From the NCBI GenBank assembly GCA_002633005.1, contig NMRA01000344.1, positions 323,776-387,775 on the forward strand: a stretch of 64,000 nucleotides of DNA, read 5' to 3'. The stretch is from Phoronis australis (taxonomy: Eukaryota > Phoronida > Phoronidae). Shown here piece by piece: positions 1-11,250 of this stretch. The number at the start of each line of letters is the position of its first letter. Within the stretch, counting starts at the first letter, position 1. The notes beneath the pieces are model-generated. The model did not search any database. It saw only the letters and a list, made by a program, of their open reading frames with translations, and was not told where the DNA came from. The position numbers were made by a program, and so were the translations under genes.

Positions 1-108
1 CATTCTTGGAAATTCCCAATGTCTTTTTACTACAAGTTTTTCTGTGATGTCCACTCGTTGATGTTGTGTTATGTCTTGTAACACGATGATGTTCTTCTTG
101 TCCTACAG

Positions 109-167
109 ATAAACTTAGTGCCACCGCGTTTGCACCTGTTAAAATGGATTTCACAGGTAATATCAAG
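109..167 (+). CDS. GLTP-domain protein, internal exon (glycolipid-binding D-x3-N-x2-K motif)
   Basis: This exon lies between a tcctacag acceptor and a gtaagt donor and reads KLSATAFAPVKMDFTGNIK with two leading bases of a split codon. The end, DFTGNIK, matches the D-x3-N-x2-K signature of the glycolipid transfer protein fold, where these residues hold the sugar headgroup of glycosphingolipids. Together with the next three exons it covers most of the domain. The 5' exons lie before the window, so the protein could be a single-domain cytosolic GLTP or the C-terminal part of a PH-GLTP fusion of the FAPP2 (PLEKHA8) type; I cannot tell which. The family moves glycosphingolipids between membranes. 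Confidence 0.88.
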
Positions 168-392
168 GTAAGTGTAATTTGCATAATGTCTGTATGTATA
201 TTGTCTGATACTACGAAAACATTGAGCTGTAGCTTCACATAGACCCTTGATTTGTTATGCAGAATTATGATAACATTGAATATGACAATTGTTGTGCTTG
301 CAGAATGCATGATTATTTGTTTTTATTAAAAATGGTCTCTATGAAATAGAGGAAAATTTGTCTAAATGTGGATTCTATGTGCTTGACTTCAG
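168..392 (+). other. Intron of the GLTP-domain gene
   Basis: GT-AG intron of 225 bases. Nothing else recognised in it. Confidence 0.85.
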
Positions 393-523
393 AAAATCCA
401 ACAAAAATATTCCACAAATCCGGATCAGTTTCTCAGTCTTCAGTCTCTGGTGCTGTATGAGAAGAAGGCAAAGGAGTCAGCTGATCCAAACTCAGGCACA
501 CAGGCCTTACTTTGGCTGAAGAG
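393..523 (+). CDS. GLTP-domain protein, internal exon (LLWLKR motif)
   Basis: The exon follows a gcttgacttcag acceptor and ends before gtatgg. It reads KIQQKYSTNPDQFLSLQSLV, then LYEKKAKESADPNSGTQALL and WLKR. The Trp of LLWLKR is the position that stacks against the glycolipid sugar in the GLTP family, and the whole order (TLQxLVLYEK, spacer, ALLWLKRGL) is diagnostic of the domain. It joins in phase to the exons on both sides: phase 0 on entry, with AG left over for the Arg codon completed by the next exon. Confidence 0.9.
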
Positions 524-916
524 GTATGGCATTCAAACTTGATCTATGTGATCAAAGGCGTTTATACTCTCTACGATTATATTTTTGCAATTTTTGTGAC
601 AAGATTGCCCTTGAATGACTTGAGTTACAGCAGGTTGAAATCAAGTCTGAGACTGTCTTCTCATGAAGATTTTTAACGAAAATGAGCCCCTTATAGACAC
701 CTTGATGTCACAAATTTGCTTTGGGATATTAAAGTGTTCTAGAACGGAACTATGTCTACAAACTTTCCTAAATTGTTTTTGGAAGCTCTCTTTACTTCAA
801 CCTTTCAACACTTTCTTAGCTAATGTTCACAGACTTACGAAATTCCAAGTGGGAGTTAATGCCTTCTCTAGGTATCTTGAGGTTGTCTGTCCTGAAGTCT
901 TCATTGGTTGTTACAG
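524..916 (+). other. Intron of the GLTP-domain gene
   Basis: GT-AG intron of 393 bases, mostly open in the frame of the following exon but with no protein similarity that I recognise. Confidence 0.85.
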
Positions 917-1049
917 AGGTCTGGAGTTTATCTCGTTGTTCCTGCAAGAGTTGGCTCAAGGGGAAGAGGACTTGTCTGCTGCGGCACACAAGGCCTACAG
1001 CAAAGCACTGAAGCCATACCACGGATGGGTAGTTAGGGGCATGTTTGGG
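917..1049 (+). CDS. GLTP-domain protein, internal exon (YHGW motif)
   Basis: Acceptor ttacag, donor gtaggt. The exon completes the Arg codon and continues GLEFISLFLQELAQGEEDLS, then AAAHKAYSKALKPYHGWVVR and GMFG. The YHGW segment contains the conserved His that contacts the ceramide amide in GLTP proteins. An apparent upstream start at 663 is only intron read-through in the same frame; splicing makes better sense because the segment before 917 has no family similarity. Confidence 0.92.
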
Positions 1050-1673
1050 GTAGGTTAGCACTGACTGTAGAGGTGCTGGGAAAGCTAAATGAAGATGACA
1101 TGCTGTAGTTATGATAATCATCACTTTGTCTAGTATATCGTATTTACTGTCAAATCCAGACCGACAATGGTTTTGAAATCCAGATATCAATCTAGTTTAT
1201 TGTTTAGCTTTCTGTAGTTTTTGTTTCTTGTATGGCAATTATCTATCATGCTTTAAGGGTTATTTCAACTAGTGTGTTTTTCACCATAGAATCATTGATT
1301 TCTTAACCTGGTAATTGTTCGGCTCTATAGTCAAAAGAAATGGAGAGTGTTTATGATGTCAGAGTTGATGTCGTTTATGAATCTTATACAAATCTATTAA
1401 TTGCAGTACAAGGTGTTATTTACATTAGTGTGTTCAGTTTTATTGTGACAAATATTTTGAATGTTGTTACTGTAAATTCCCAATTCTTTGATTTCTCAAT
1501 CTTTATCCTCTCGTGCAGCTTTGTATAAAAGAATATTGAAGAATTTCCATAAAATTTTTGCAACCACTTGCATTTCTATTTTGAATTTCTACTACGCATC
1601 GAGGTTCAGGGTTCAAATCATGTCAACTTCGTTCTAACACGATTCTTCACACGTCATTTTGCTCTCGTTTTAG
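1050..1673 (+). other. Intron of the GLTP-domain gene
   Basis: GT-AG intron of 624 bases. I see no embedded repeat or coding segment. Confidence 0.85.
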
Positions 1674-1871
1674 CTTGCCATGAAAGCTGCACCATACAAG
1701 ACACAGTTCTTTGAGCATCTCTCTGTGTCAAGGACTCACTGTGCTAGTCCAGGATTTAACAAACAACTTGTCTCAGATATCAGGAACTACACAGCCTCTC
1801 TCGAGTCATTGTTAAACAAGATCAACAAATTCTACTCAGTTGAGAATCTTCACTCTGCCGAACCTGTGTAA
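1674..1871 (+). CDS. GLTP-domain protein, terminal coding exon
   Basis: The exon begins after cgttttag and reads LAMKAAPYKTQFFEHLSVSR, then an Asn/Thr-containing helix (NYTASLESLLNKINKFYSVE) and ends at a TAA codon at 1869-1871. AAPYK is the conserved segment after the YHGW helix in GLTP. It ends near where GLTP proteins normally end, a few residues longer than the usual C terminus. It joins in phase 0 to the preceding exon. Confidence 0.9.
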   Translation, partial: LAMKAAPYKTQFFEHLSVSRTHCASPGFNKQLVSDIRNYTASLESLLNKINKFYSVENLHSAEPV

Positions 1872-2000
1872 CCATCTCTGTTGCTGGAGGTTCTCGCATA
1901 TGCAATGCAAGACTGTTCACGTGTCCACCACACAATGTGTCGTCAGTTTGTGTGTTCAGCAACTGGGTACCCAGGCATGGTGTTGTATTGTGTAATGGAT

Positions 2001-2131
2001 GAATTGTCGTGAGCTGGTGGTCAACAAGTGTGATATCTGTGGCATGTTAGCTCTTGGTGTAAAGGTTGAATTGTCATGAGCTAGTGGTCAAAAAGTGGCG
2101 TCTAGACATGTTAGCTCTTGGTGTTACTGGA
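2001..2131 (+). repeat. Two-copy tandem repeat in the GLTP 3' flank
   Basis: A unit of 67 bases beginning GAATTGTCGTGAGCTGGTGG is followed directly by a diverged second copy beginning GAATTGTCATGAGCTAGTGG; both end in ATGTTAGCTCTTGGTGT. It lies 130 bases after the stop codon, so it is probably in the 3' untranslated region. Confidence 0.75.
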
Positions 2132-3782
2132 AAGTGTCACACATAGATTAGTGGTAGGAGCAGTTACCCAGAATGCTTTGTTGTCAGGTTTAGTCACCGC
2201 CAAATTGTCACGAGAGCAAAGTTTTGATTCTGAAAATAGTAAAAAGATTATATATAAGTGGTCAACAATTATGATCCCCGCATTATGTGGAAATGAGGTG
2301 ACATGAATGTGGTTTAGGTTTGTTTTGAACATCACATGGATTGTGGGAGGGAATTATTTGCTTCAAGTCAAGTGTTTTTAGTTTCCTTGCTCAAATCACA
2401 GGATCCTTCTTTGGACCTGAACGAGGTTATTCTCTCACCCACTAACAACCATATTGCTCTTGAGGCAGACATGAAGACAGGCGGAAGTCGGCTTCAAACT
2501 GAGTTCAGTCATTACTTCCAAGTTTAAAAGCTACCTGTAATATTGTTAAGCAACTTTTTGGTACCATTTTAATCGCAACTGGTTTAAATCCAAAGTTGAA
2601 GATTTCGAGACATGGAATATCACAAAGATTGTGTTTTAAATTATTAACATTCGATTGGAACAGCTGTATGATAAAAAGTTAATATCCAACTCAGTTATGA
2701 GACAATTCTGTTTTTCTATTGCTTGACTCTTGAGGGAGAAATGTTAACTACTAAACACTAGATTTATTGTTCTCGTTAAAGTTACTTGTTAGATATTGAG
2801 AGGTTCCACTGTTATGGTATCTGTTTATTAAGGTCGACCATTATAATGTTGACTCCCTTGATTGCTTGTATGCATTTCCAAACAAATGTTAGATTCTCTG
2901 TTATAATACATCATTATGTTGCCACCTATGGACTCACAGTTGTTGTTGCTGGGATGTGCAGTCAAAATACTGTGAGAGGGCTATGAACATATTAACATAT
3001 TTATTGAAACACTGTCAGTGTTAAATTGCCACTGTACATATTAACAAAGAAATCTGTCACGTTCTTTATGATTTTGGGTTCTATTTATTTTCATTGTGAG
3101 ACACTAGGTATACAGTAATTTCCAACATAATCTGCTAGACAGACTTGGATAAAACTCTTGTCAGACTCGGCCAAAGTTGTACGAATTTCTTGCCATAATT
3201 ATTTGGAAGTTGAATGTTTGTCCCAAGTAATAGAGTTTTTGTGGAACTTTAGTCAGAGTTTAATAAGATGTTATTGTGCCTAGTCACTAAATGTGTACTT
3301 ACAAATGGAATGTACTTGCTCAGCGAGTTGTCATGATTTTGACAAAGTGCACCTGTTAAGGTTAGGTGTACTCCTAATAATATTTTTTTTTCTTGAAATA
3401 TCAAAGTAACTAGTGAATGCCTATTCATAAAAGTGTTTACTTTCTGATACTAGGACTAATCTTGTCATTCACAACACTATACCATTCTCAGAGTCATGTG
3501 AACATGGGTTTTTGAAAAAAATGTTGTTTTTTGAAAAGTACATTGATAGGAGAATAGTCTTTTCACCGACTTTTCTCAAATATATATTTTCTGTGTTAAT
3601 ACTTCAATAAAATGCTCAAAGCACCATGTCTGGCGTTGCCCATACAGGTAGGACCCATGTGTTTGTTTTTGTGAAATAGGAGTACATATAACCCTAAGAT
3701 TTGACAGAATTGGAACTGTTTCTGTTATGAAAAGAAGTGGATATTTAGCTGTTGTTTTTTTTGCACTGAAAACTGCTGTACA
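2132..3782. other. 3' untranslated or intergenic stretch, no gene seen
   Basis: AT-rich, with only short ORFs that carry no recognisable motif. AATAAA occurs at about 3606 and could end a long GLTP 3' UTR, but I see no decisive downstream element. Confidence 0.5.
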
Positions 3783-3948
3783 CTACCGTAATCGTTCGGG
3801 TTAACGCCCTGGGCGGTTAAATTGGCGAATCCAAAAAAATCGGGGGAGGGCGGTTAACCGAGCAGTGGGCGGTTAAATCGAAAATCCACTTAAAGTCGGG
3901 GATGGGCGGCTAACTGAGCATTGGCGTTAACCCGAACGAGTACGGTAG
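3783..3948. mobile_element. Short inverted-repeat element (CTACCGTA ends), MITE-like
   Basis: The 166-base block begins CTACCGTAATCGTTCGGG and ends with the near-perfect inverse (CCCGAACGAGTACGGTAG), giving terminal inverted repeats of about 26 bases that run into GTTAACGCC. The interior holds three spaced variants of GGGCGGTTAA or GGGCGGCTAA. No coding capacity. A weaker match to the terminus occurs near 29283-29308. Confidence 0.8.
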
Positions 3949-4928
3949 TACAGTAGTTGTAGCCCTAAAATATTCTGGGGAGCAATGTTCTACTTACAGT
4001 ACTGTGTTCTGTGTTGTCCAACGGACGCAAGGCTGCTTGGCTCCAGAATAGATTAACAAGTAACTGTCACCTGCAGGAGTCCTGTATTTTAAGAACCAGT
4101 TTTCAACACTTAATAACAGCATTAAACTGGTTTTCAAAATCTGGGATCCTTGTACTGAGTGACAATTGCTAATAAATATTTGACAATAAATGAATTACTT
4201 GTGAATTACTTTTATAAAACTGTAACTTAATTTGCCACTTTGGACAGTTTTGAAAATGAAATCAGCAGCATTTTAACAGTACTAAGTGATGGTGTGATCA
4301 AGGATATTGCCTTATGTTGTTAGAGAATCAGTTTAATATGTTAACAACATCATTTTATTACAGTGTTTTCAAGTTTGATTTGGTGGGTATTTAAGCAAAC
4401 AATGGCGTGGGGCTTCTCTTCGCAGGAATCTTGAGAATGTGTTTCATGGTTCTAACTCCTACGCCAATTTAAGTTGATATTACTTTGATCTCCTTGGTTA
4501 CCATGGACATGTAGGCTTTGTGGTTCCTGTTCCACCAGTTAAGTGTTTCAGTTTTTGTGTTACTTGGTATGTACACTGTATACATCTACTTAATTCCATC
4601 TTATTTTCTTATTATGATTTCATGGTCAGGGTGTATTTAAAATCTTGAATTTGTTGCTGATAAAACAAAGAGTTTCATATTAGTAAAGGAAAGGTACATG
4701 AAAAGTTAGTTATTGATTTGTATTCCAGACTCTTCCACAAAACAACCGCGTAAAGTTATCTCCCCTGTGTCGCCTCTGTCATTTGCCACTGCAGCTTGGA
4801 ACTCCAAGCTTGGCAGTATTGAATACGTGAAACGAAAATAATGAAATCTCACCCCTGACCAAAAAGGCAGATTCTGAGAATATATACATTGGTGTTAGTT
4901 ACCGAGTTGATTTCAAATAATTATATGT
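3949..4928. other. No gene seen
   Basis: AT-rich non-coding sequence with no ORF or repeat that I can support. Confidence 0.5.
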
Positions 4929-5096
4929 ACATGTAGCCCTGCACATTTATTGGAGACCCGTCCATTGTATACATGTAGCCCTGCACATTTATTGGAGACC
5001 CGTCCATTGTATACACGTAGCCCTGCTCATTTATTGGAGACCCGTCCATTGTATACATGTAGCCCTGCACATTTATTGGAGACCCGTCCATTCTAT
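4929..5096 (+). repeat. 42-bp tandem repeat, four copies
   Basis: Four head-to-tail units of exactly 42 bases start at 4929, 4971, 5013 and 5055. Each contains TAGCCCTGC, ATTTATTGGAGACCCGTCC and ATTSTAT. Only a few substitutions separate the copies, so the array is young. Confidence 0.95.
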
Positions 5097-6163
5097 GAAG
5101 TGCACTTTTTGGTAATCAATTGAATATAATAAAAGTTGGGATTGCAAAAATTTTGGAATAGGAATGTTAACGTAAGTAACAGAACAACACAAACGTCTGC
5201 TTCACAACTAGATTGGTTTTGGCGGCACTAATTTAACAATTTATAGATATCGCAATAGCGGAGTTGCAACGCCGCCATATTGGAAATGGGTCAGAATGTT
5301 GCATTGTGGTTAAGCCGGTAAACAAGTACGTCGGCAAGCGTGGGGGCGAACCGGCCACAGGGAGGTTATACGTATTGTGTGCTTGGCATGGTTGTGTGGT
5401 TGAGGCTACCTGATACAGGTAGTGAACACCACTCAAAAACCACTGCGCACTGGTGGGAAGTCTACAACTGGCAGCAGCATCTATGTACTCTCAAAATCAT
5501 TTCGAATATTCTAACAATACAGGCCCGAAAAGGTTTACTCAGTTTTGCGGAAAAATTTAATCGCAGATTGATTCTTGAAGCGATTGGTGTCTCGCAGAGC
5601 CGCATGTCTACATCTGAAAAAGAGCATTTTTGCGGTAAATGGTCTTAAGTCACAATTCAGTTTCTTTGGTGGAACTACGCCATTTCAACTATCAAACCAA
5701 AAATAACGAATATTTTCATACGTAGCTACGTCAGAGGAATTACGATAGGGAGGGGAAAATGTTTACTAAAGGCGGCCTTATTATATGCCCACATATTTTA
5801 TATGAGGGTCATATCTGTCCGGAGTCCGCTGCTGTACTTTTAAATGCCTTGCAGAATCTTGATGAGATTTGGCAAATGTGTATCTGTGAAGCAGATCAGG
5901 GCGTAGCATCTCGGTTGGCATTCAGGGCGTTGTAATTGCCTAGACGACGACGAATTTCAGGCTAATCCGACTACTGCTGTATACCTAGTAGCAATTTATT
6001 TTTTTATGCTTGCCTCTGTATCTTTTGAGTTCTTTGGTGGATTTTCGCGAAATTTTGAAAATACGTTTTTATTAAGGAGGCGATGACGCTTCCAATTTTC
6101 GGACGGACTTACGCCACCTAGTGGCCATTAATTTTTTAATAAGTTTTAGTCGTTATCCTCTCT
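5097..6163. other. No gene recognised; one unassigned ORF
   Basis: An open frame at 5340-5648 (+, 102 codons) has no motif I recognise and no splice-site support. The rest is non-coding. Part of it (5230-5480) is GC-richer than its surroundings and may be an old repeat. Confidence 0.4.
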
Positions 6164-6407
6164 CATGCGCGCACCCAGCCTTTAATATGGGGGGCTTGAA
6201 TCTCTGACAAAGTGGACCTTTTGCTAACAAAAAGCGGGAGGATTAAAAAAACGGGGTACCACCTTCAGGTTTGTGGACTATGCGTCTGCGCCTTTTTAGT
6301 GGACTTTTGTCTCGTTTTCTCGGACTTTTTGTTTTGAGGCGGACCATTTTACCCACTTCGCCAAATGGGGGGGCTCCTTCGAGCCCCTCCCCCTGGGTGC
6401 GGGCATG
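6164..6407. mobile_element. CATGCGCGCACC inverted-repeat element, copy 1
   Basis: Begins CATGCGCGCACCCAG and ends CTGGGTGCGGGCATG, a 15-base terminal inverted repeat with one mismatch. The interior (GACAAAGTGGACCTTTT, AAAGCGGGAGGA, ACGGGGTACCA, TGGACTTTTGTCTCG, CCACTTCGCCAAATGGGG) is shared in the same order with the block at 24688-24935, which shows it is a dispersed element. No transposase is encoded. Confidence 0.85.
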
Positions 6408-7486
6408 TCTCTATCCGCTAAACAATTCAAATGACCATTATGAACATTGGCAGGTTTTTCCTGATGAGCTGACTGCAACTGTCATTGATTTTCTGTCGGT
6501 TTTACTTCCTTGGCGCCACCTAATGGCAATTTGTTTTTTGCGTTCATACAGCTGGATCTCCTTAACTCTTTGGAAAATCTTTTTTGAAAATTGGCTGAGG
6601 GCTGTTCCAGTAAAATCTGTGTGGGAGGGGGGGAAGGCACCTTTTTTTCACACCCACCACCCATATTTTTCATTTATTTCTTCAGCCTACCAACCGTAAT
6701 TTTTTAAGTTTGAAATGCAACCACCCGTAATTTTTTTGTTCTTGTGGTTGACTGCACAGGCGCTTGAGTTTATCTGTTCCTCCATCACCACTAACGTCAT
6801 TCATTACTAAGAAAACACATGTTTCTTATATGGTTATTAGCCATCGAGAAATTCGAGTACCTGTGGCTAAATGGTGTTATGGGCATGCCGATGAGGAGAT
6901 TGGAGGGAGTGAAAAAGTCGGAGCTTTTTGCAAGTTGCATTTTTGTTTCAGTTTTTGATTCTGTGCGGATTGTTTATAAAATTTACTTAAATTACCCACC
7001 GTCAAACATTTGTGGCCCAATGAAACAACAACGACCTGTGAATTTTTATTTTTTTTTTTTTTTGAAGTACGACCACCAGCCATTTTGACTTTAAATCAAA
7101 CGCAACCACCCATAAATTTTTGTTTCAGTTGCCTTCCCCCCCACAGATTTTGCTGGAACAGCCCTGATGTGTTCCTGTGACGATGGCAACAGATGAGGAA
7201 GATTTTCATACCAATACGACTACAGCTTGGTCCCTTAGTGCGTGACTATTTTACATTTTTTTACGTTTGCCTCTGTCATTTGAGTTACTGGTGGATTTTC
7301 GTGAAATTTGGCTGATATGTTTCTACAGTATAAGGAGACAACAATGCCTTCTCACTGCTGGGCGGATTCGGCATATTCTGCGCCACCTACTGATCATTTT
7401 TATTTTTTCTACTCTGTTTTGGCGTCCGCAGCGTTTTCATCCGCCAAACTGCTCAAAGGATAATTATTAAACTTATCACTTGTGTT
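6408..7486. other. No gene seen
   Basis: Low-complexity T-rich runs and G-runs, with ORFs on both strands that look like chance reading of repetitive sequence. The phrase TTGAGTTTATCTGTTCCTC near 6763 recurs (CTGAGTTTATCTGTTCCTC) near 17794, a hint of another dispersed repeat. Confidence 0.45.
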
Positions 7487-8045
7487 CCTGACGGTGGGCG
7501 CAAGTCGTCACAGATCGGTGCTAATAGCTTTCTTTGCAGCGATAGAATCAAGACTTCACTGATTAATCTCGGCCGTACACACACAAGTCTATTGAACAAA
7601 ACGCACGACTTCACCTCTGTTCTAGTATGCTCCAGTCAGTTCTGCCAAGTGTTGACTTGTGAGCTCTCGAGTCACTTCTAGCAACTGTCACAATCGTTGA
7701 TTCGATAACTTGGTGTCTATATACCTGACTTACTATTGACTATTGTTGTAACTGCTGACCCTGTAACTGCTGAGTTCAGAACTATAACTGAAACTTTGAA
7801 ACTAGCTATCACTTACGCATGCCTGAGTACTTATAATCTCTTAACAATGTTCCAGGACAATTCACTCACAGTGTAGAACTTTCCGGAATCTCCCCATCCA
7901 TTCTACAAACAAATCCGGCTCCAGAAGGCGTCGACTTGAATTTTCTCACATCCTATTGAAAACGAATAACGTAATCATTGGCCATGTCAATCAAGTGCTA
8001 TTTGCTAGTCAACAACATACAAAAATAAAAAACGAGTATTAGTGT
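7487..8045 (-). mobile_element. LTR-like dispersed repeat, copy A
   Basis: Read on the minus strand, this block shares ordered segments with 8895-9478 (minus) and 48205-48970 (plus): a CACTTGATTGACATG-type start region, a TATAAGTACTCA promoter-like box, and near the 3' end AAAGCTATTAGCACCGATCTG followed by a GCGCCCACC segment. A TATA box in the body and a G/C-rich stretch just past the 3' end are what a solo LTR with a primer-binding site would show. No gag or pol was seen beside it. Confidence 0.6.
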
Positions 8046-8894
8046 ACTCCTGGCACCGCTCAGTTATCCGAGTACATTAATCAAAACCTGTTGTAGTTTA
8101 CCTGCATTATATCACGACGTTTGTTATGATTCATGAGTGTCGCATCTAGCACATGTACGTCACTCAAAGCTCAATTGAGTTTGCGGCAGATGATTGACAT
8201 AGTCCCTAGATTTATTCAAGTATGAACCTCTGAACCCAAATTCATGTATGTAAACCGACAAACTTAGTGTGGTGGTTAGCAGTTTTTCTTACTAAACAAA
8301 ACAGAGGGGTGCGTCGGTGGTATAAACATTTGGATGAATCTCCCCGGGTGCATTCTAGAATCATCGAATTGCCTTTTTGACGTACTGTTAGGAAGTATTG
8401 GACCGGTTACTACATCTACATGCATGGATGCGTACGTGCGTGCGTGCATGCACGTGCGCTGTATGCGTGCTTGCGTGCGTTCATGTACGTTCAGCCTTTA
8501 TATTGTTTCTCTAACGTAAGCACTTATCTGTTGGCAATAAAAAACAAATCATCCGTGACAGAGTGACATGAATAGCAGTTTGACTGTACTTTGTAATTGA
8601 GGTAAGCTGATATGAACAAAGTTGTCGACTTAACAGGAGTAGTTGGTTGACGTCATTATGACAGAGAAATATAAAAAGTTTGAATTTATCAATGACATCA
8701 ATTTTGCATTTAATATCACCCACTGCAGACTTTCCGCAGCAACTGACCGTGCGGATGAATAGCGACGATCACAGCGCAATAACAAATAGCCGCAGACCGG
8801 TTTGGGCAGTCTGCAATCACAAAGGGGAGAAATTTTGTGTTTTAAAGTATGGGCCTTTGTTGGAAATCCATAACCTGTTCAGAAATATTTTTGT
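8046..8894. other. No gene seen; contains a simple repeat
   Basis: Spacer between the two LTR-like copies. Apart from the TGCG-rich stretch at 8417-8495 I see nothing that can be supported. Confidence 0.45.
8417..8495. repeat. TGCG/CATG alternating purine-pyrimidine tract
   Basis: About 80 bases dominated by GTGCGTGC, CATGCACG and GTATGCGT. The long alternating purine-pyrimidine pattern is the kind that can adopt Z-DNA; whether it does so here is unknown. Confidence 0.75.
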
Positions 8895-9478
8895 TCCGTG
8901 AGACTGAGCATTGGACGCCAGTCGTCACTGACAAGTGCTAATAGCTTTCGGTATGATGATAGACTGATGTTAGATGTTAAACACGAACGCACGTTCAGAA
9001 GTCTACTCAAAACGTCCGACGTAATGTCCAGTCAATGCTGCGACGCCTTCACATGTGATAAAACACTCGGCTCACTTCCATTAATTGTTAAACTCGTTAG
9101 TTCAATAACCCGCTGTCTTTATAGCTGGCTCTCTGTTGATTAACGCTGCAACTGCCGGTTCTGTGTCTTCTGACTTAGGATCTGTAACTTTGTAGCTAAC
9201 TCTCACGCAACTGGTTTCTGAGTACTACTAAAACGTTATAATGTTCTGGAACTGATTACCAAGTGCATTTCAGATTTTTCCATAATCTATCCAATCATTC
9301 TATTAACATATACTAGACTCTATAGTCACTAATATACTGGAACGTAATATAATGTTCTAAAGTGTTCCACTGAAAGTGAATTACGTAATCACTGGCCTGA
9401 CCTCCTATTTCAGGTCAATCAAGTGCTATGTACTAATAAACAAACACAGTAGCCAAATAAAACAAATATGAATGCAAT
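8895..9478 (-). mobile_element. LTR-like dispersed repeat, copy B
   Basis: Minus-strand copy of the family described at 7487-8045. Shared landmarks are GAAAGCTATTAGCAC at the 3' side, a TATAAC box followed by AGTACTCAG, and TAGCACTTGATTGACCTG near the 5' side. It is strongly diverged from copy A, so the insertions are old. Confidence 0.6.
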
Positions 9479-10739
9479 ACCTTACCTTAAGTCCGACTGC
9501 TCTGCATCATCCAGACGAAAATCGCCAGATGTGAAAAATTGGCGTCATACGGAAGTAAAAAAAATGAACGTCAATCTTCACGTGTTCTCCAAGACGTCAC
9601 AATAGCCCAAGCTACATGGAATAATGTCCAAAACGTCTGTTGAGTCGGACATAAGAAATTGGTCTTAAGGAGAACAAATGTAAAATCATCTGAAGTGGTA
9701 CAGCAACATATTCACTGTGCTAGAAAACATACTTTTCAACTCTTTATTCAGTTTACAGCGCTAGACAACATAGATTTCTCGGGTTACGTAACAAAACGTT
9801 CCAAGAGACAATGCATTGATAAGGTACTAAATTGTGCTAGATACATGACAAGTGAGCATTTCATGCGTAGTCTATCACTGGTTAAGGTTGATTTGATTCC
9901 AGCGAATGTCTAACATATGTCGTCGAGAATTGGCAATTTCCATTTAAATCACAAGATCACAACAGTCTTTATCTTTTTATAACGACTGCTCAAAGCTAAC
10001 AACTTCACGAAGTATATCCTAACCAACAAGAAACCCAGATATGCGCGTTCAGATGTAAAAGCGAAAACGTCCCTTTAATAACAATTCTGTCTAGGGAGAT
10101 ACCATCCGTACAAGTGACCTTAACCATGTGTCTGCATAACGCTTATTTTTAAGCCAGTACATTTGAATACGACGTTCTGTCAAAACGAAAGATTGACAAA
10201 CACTGTTAACAAAAATGCACGAAATTTTGTTGTCACAAAGTTTTCAGAAAAAAAAACGTTGAAGGCAAATTGCTAAGAATCATGGAACGGTTTTGCCACT
10301 TCCAGTGTATACAGACTAGATGCGGTTTGCATTTTTAATGTTTGTTAGTCTCCAATTCAGCACATTACCACCGAATTTAACAGACCATTCTTTCTCTGGA
10401 TATATTGACTATAGTAGTAGGGAAACTTTTGAAGCATTGACATGTTTAGTTTTAGATCCTTACCATTTTTATATCAACTTTTGTTATTGCCAAAAACAGC
10501 TCATGCACGTTTAATCGTATCATTATGCCGTTGCCTAAAACCACTATCGAGATTATTCAAGATATATTAAAACGGACTCTATAGGGCTGTCATAACTTCT
10601 TCAAAAGACGTCGAGGCTTTGTTTTGATCATGTTTTAACCGGTACAGTAGTCGAATCTCTTTGAGGCTAGTCAAATAATTTCGTTCTATCTCTGTCTTGA
10701 AAATCAACTTGAAAATTAACCACAAGATAGGCAAATCTA
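9479..10739. other. No gene recognised; possibly the 3' part of a LINE relic
   Basis: An open frame at 9659-9913 (+) and another at 10320-10514 (+) have no recognisable motif. Because the reverse-transcriptase relic at 10740-11250 reads leftward, the segment down to about 10000 may be its decayed continuation, but I could not identify motifs there. Confidence 0.35.
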
Positions 10740-11250
10740 ATTTTTATTCATGAAAGGCTTTCATCTCGGAGGTGATTGTGTCTTGATTTTTTTACTGTGT
10801 TAGCAGACCAATCAGCTGGTTTTCCAATATTGACATGACGGACTGAAAAAACAGCAAAGGTTTTCAATACATTGAGGCAGACCTGACGGAAACTTCCGAA
10901 ACGCCTGATGTTACCGTCTGCATACTGAGTTATTCGTCGTCGTCAATCATGTCCGATCACGAGAACCATTATCTCAGTACAAGTAATAAATGAATAGGGA
11001 GACAAAGAATCACCTTGTTCAACTCCACGTGAAATCTCACACAAGCATGACGGTAAGCCGTTGACTATGTTTTTGTAAAATACACAGACCCAGCGCTTAA
11101 TGCAACAAACAAGTCAAACGCTTTCTCAAAATCAATTATCAAAAGCAACTCACGTTTGCCAAAATTGTCAACATAATATAACAGATCGTAAAGCACATGT
11201 ATTCTCATTCATAATCCTTCCCGAAATGAATCCCGTTCAGGCAAAAATCA
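10740..11250 (-). mobile_element. Non-LTR retrotransposon reverse-transcriptase relic
   Basis: Conceptual minus-strand translation gives, in order, DLLYYVDNFGKRELLLIIDF then EKAFD (around 11113-11160), then NGLPSCLCEISRGVEQGDSL and SPYSFI (around 10990-11060), and TQYADG (around 10910-10930). These correspond to the catalytic LLLIDFEKAFD block, the RGVRQGDPLSPYLF block and the YADD block of LINE reverse transcriptases, here decayed to YADG. Stops, frame changes and a deletion between the first two blocks show it is dead. The block order resembles the L1/Tx1 group, but assignment would need alignment. Confidence 0.82.

Noticed and set aside
663-1058. A 131-codon ORF with its own start in the GLTP gene
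   Set aside because: Only bases 917-1049 match the family; the upstream part is intron read-through ending at a good acceptor.
5233-5480. Possible tRNA-like SINE with a GGTTCGCCCCC B-box on the minus strand
   Set aside because: No acceptable A-box at the right distance and no foldable arm.
9659-9913. 84-codon plus-strand ORF
   Set aside because: No motif, no splice support, and it lies in a repeat-rich region.
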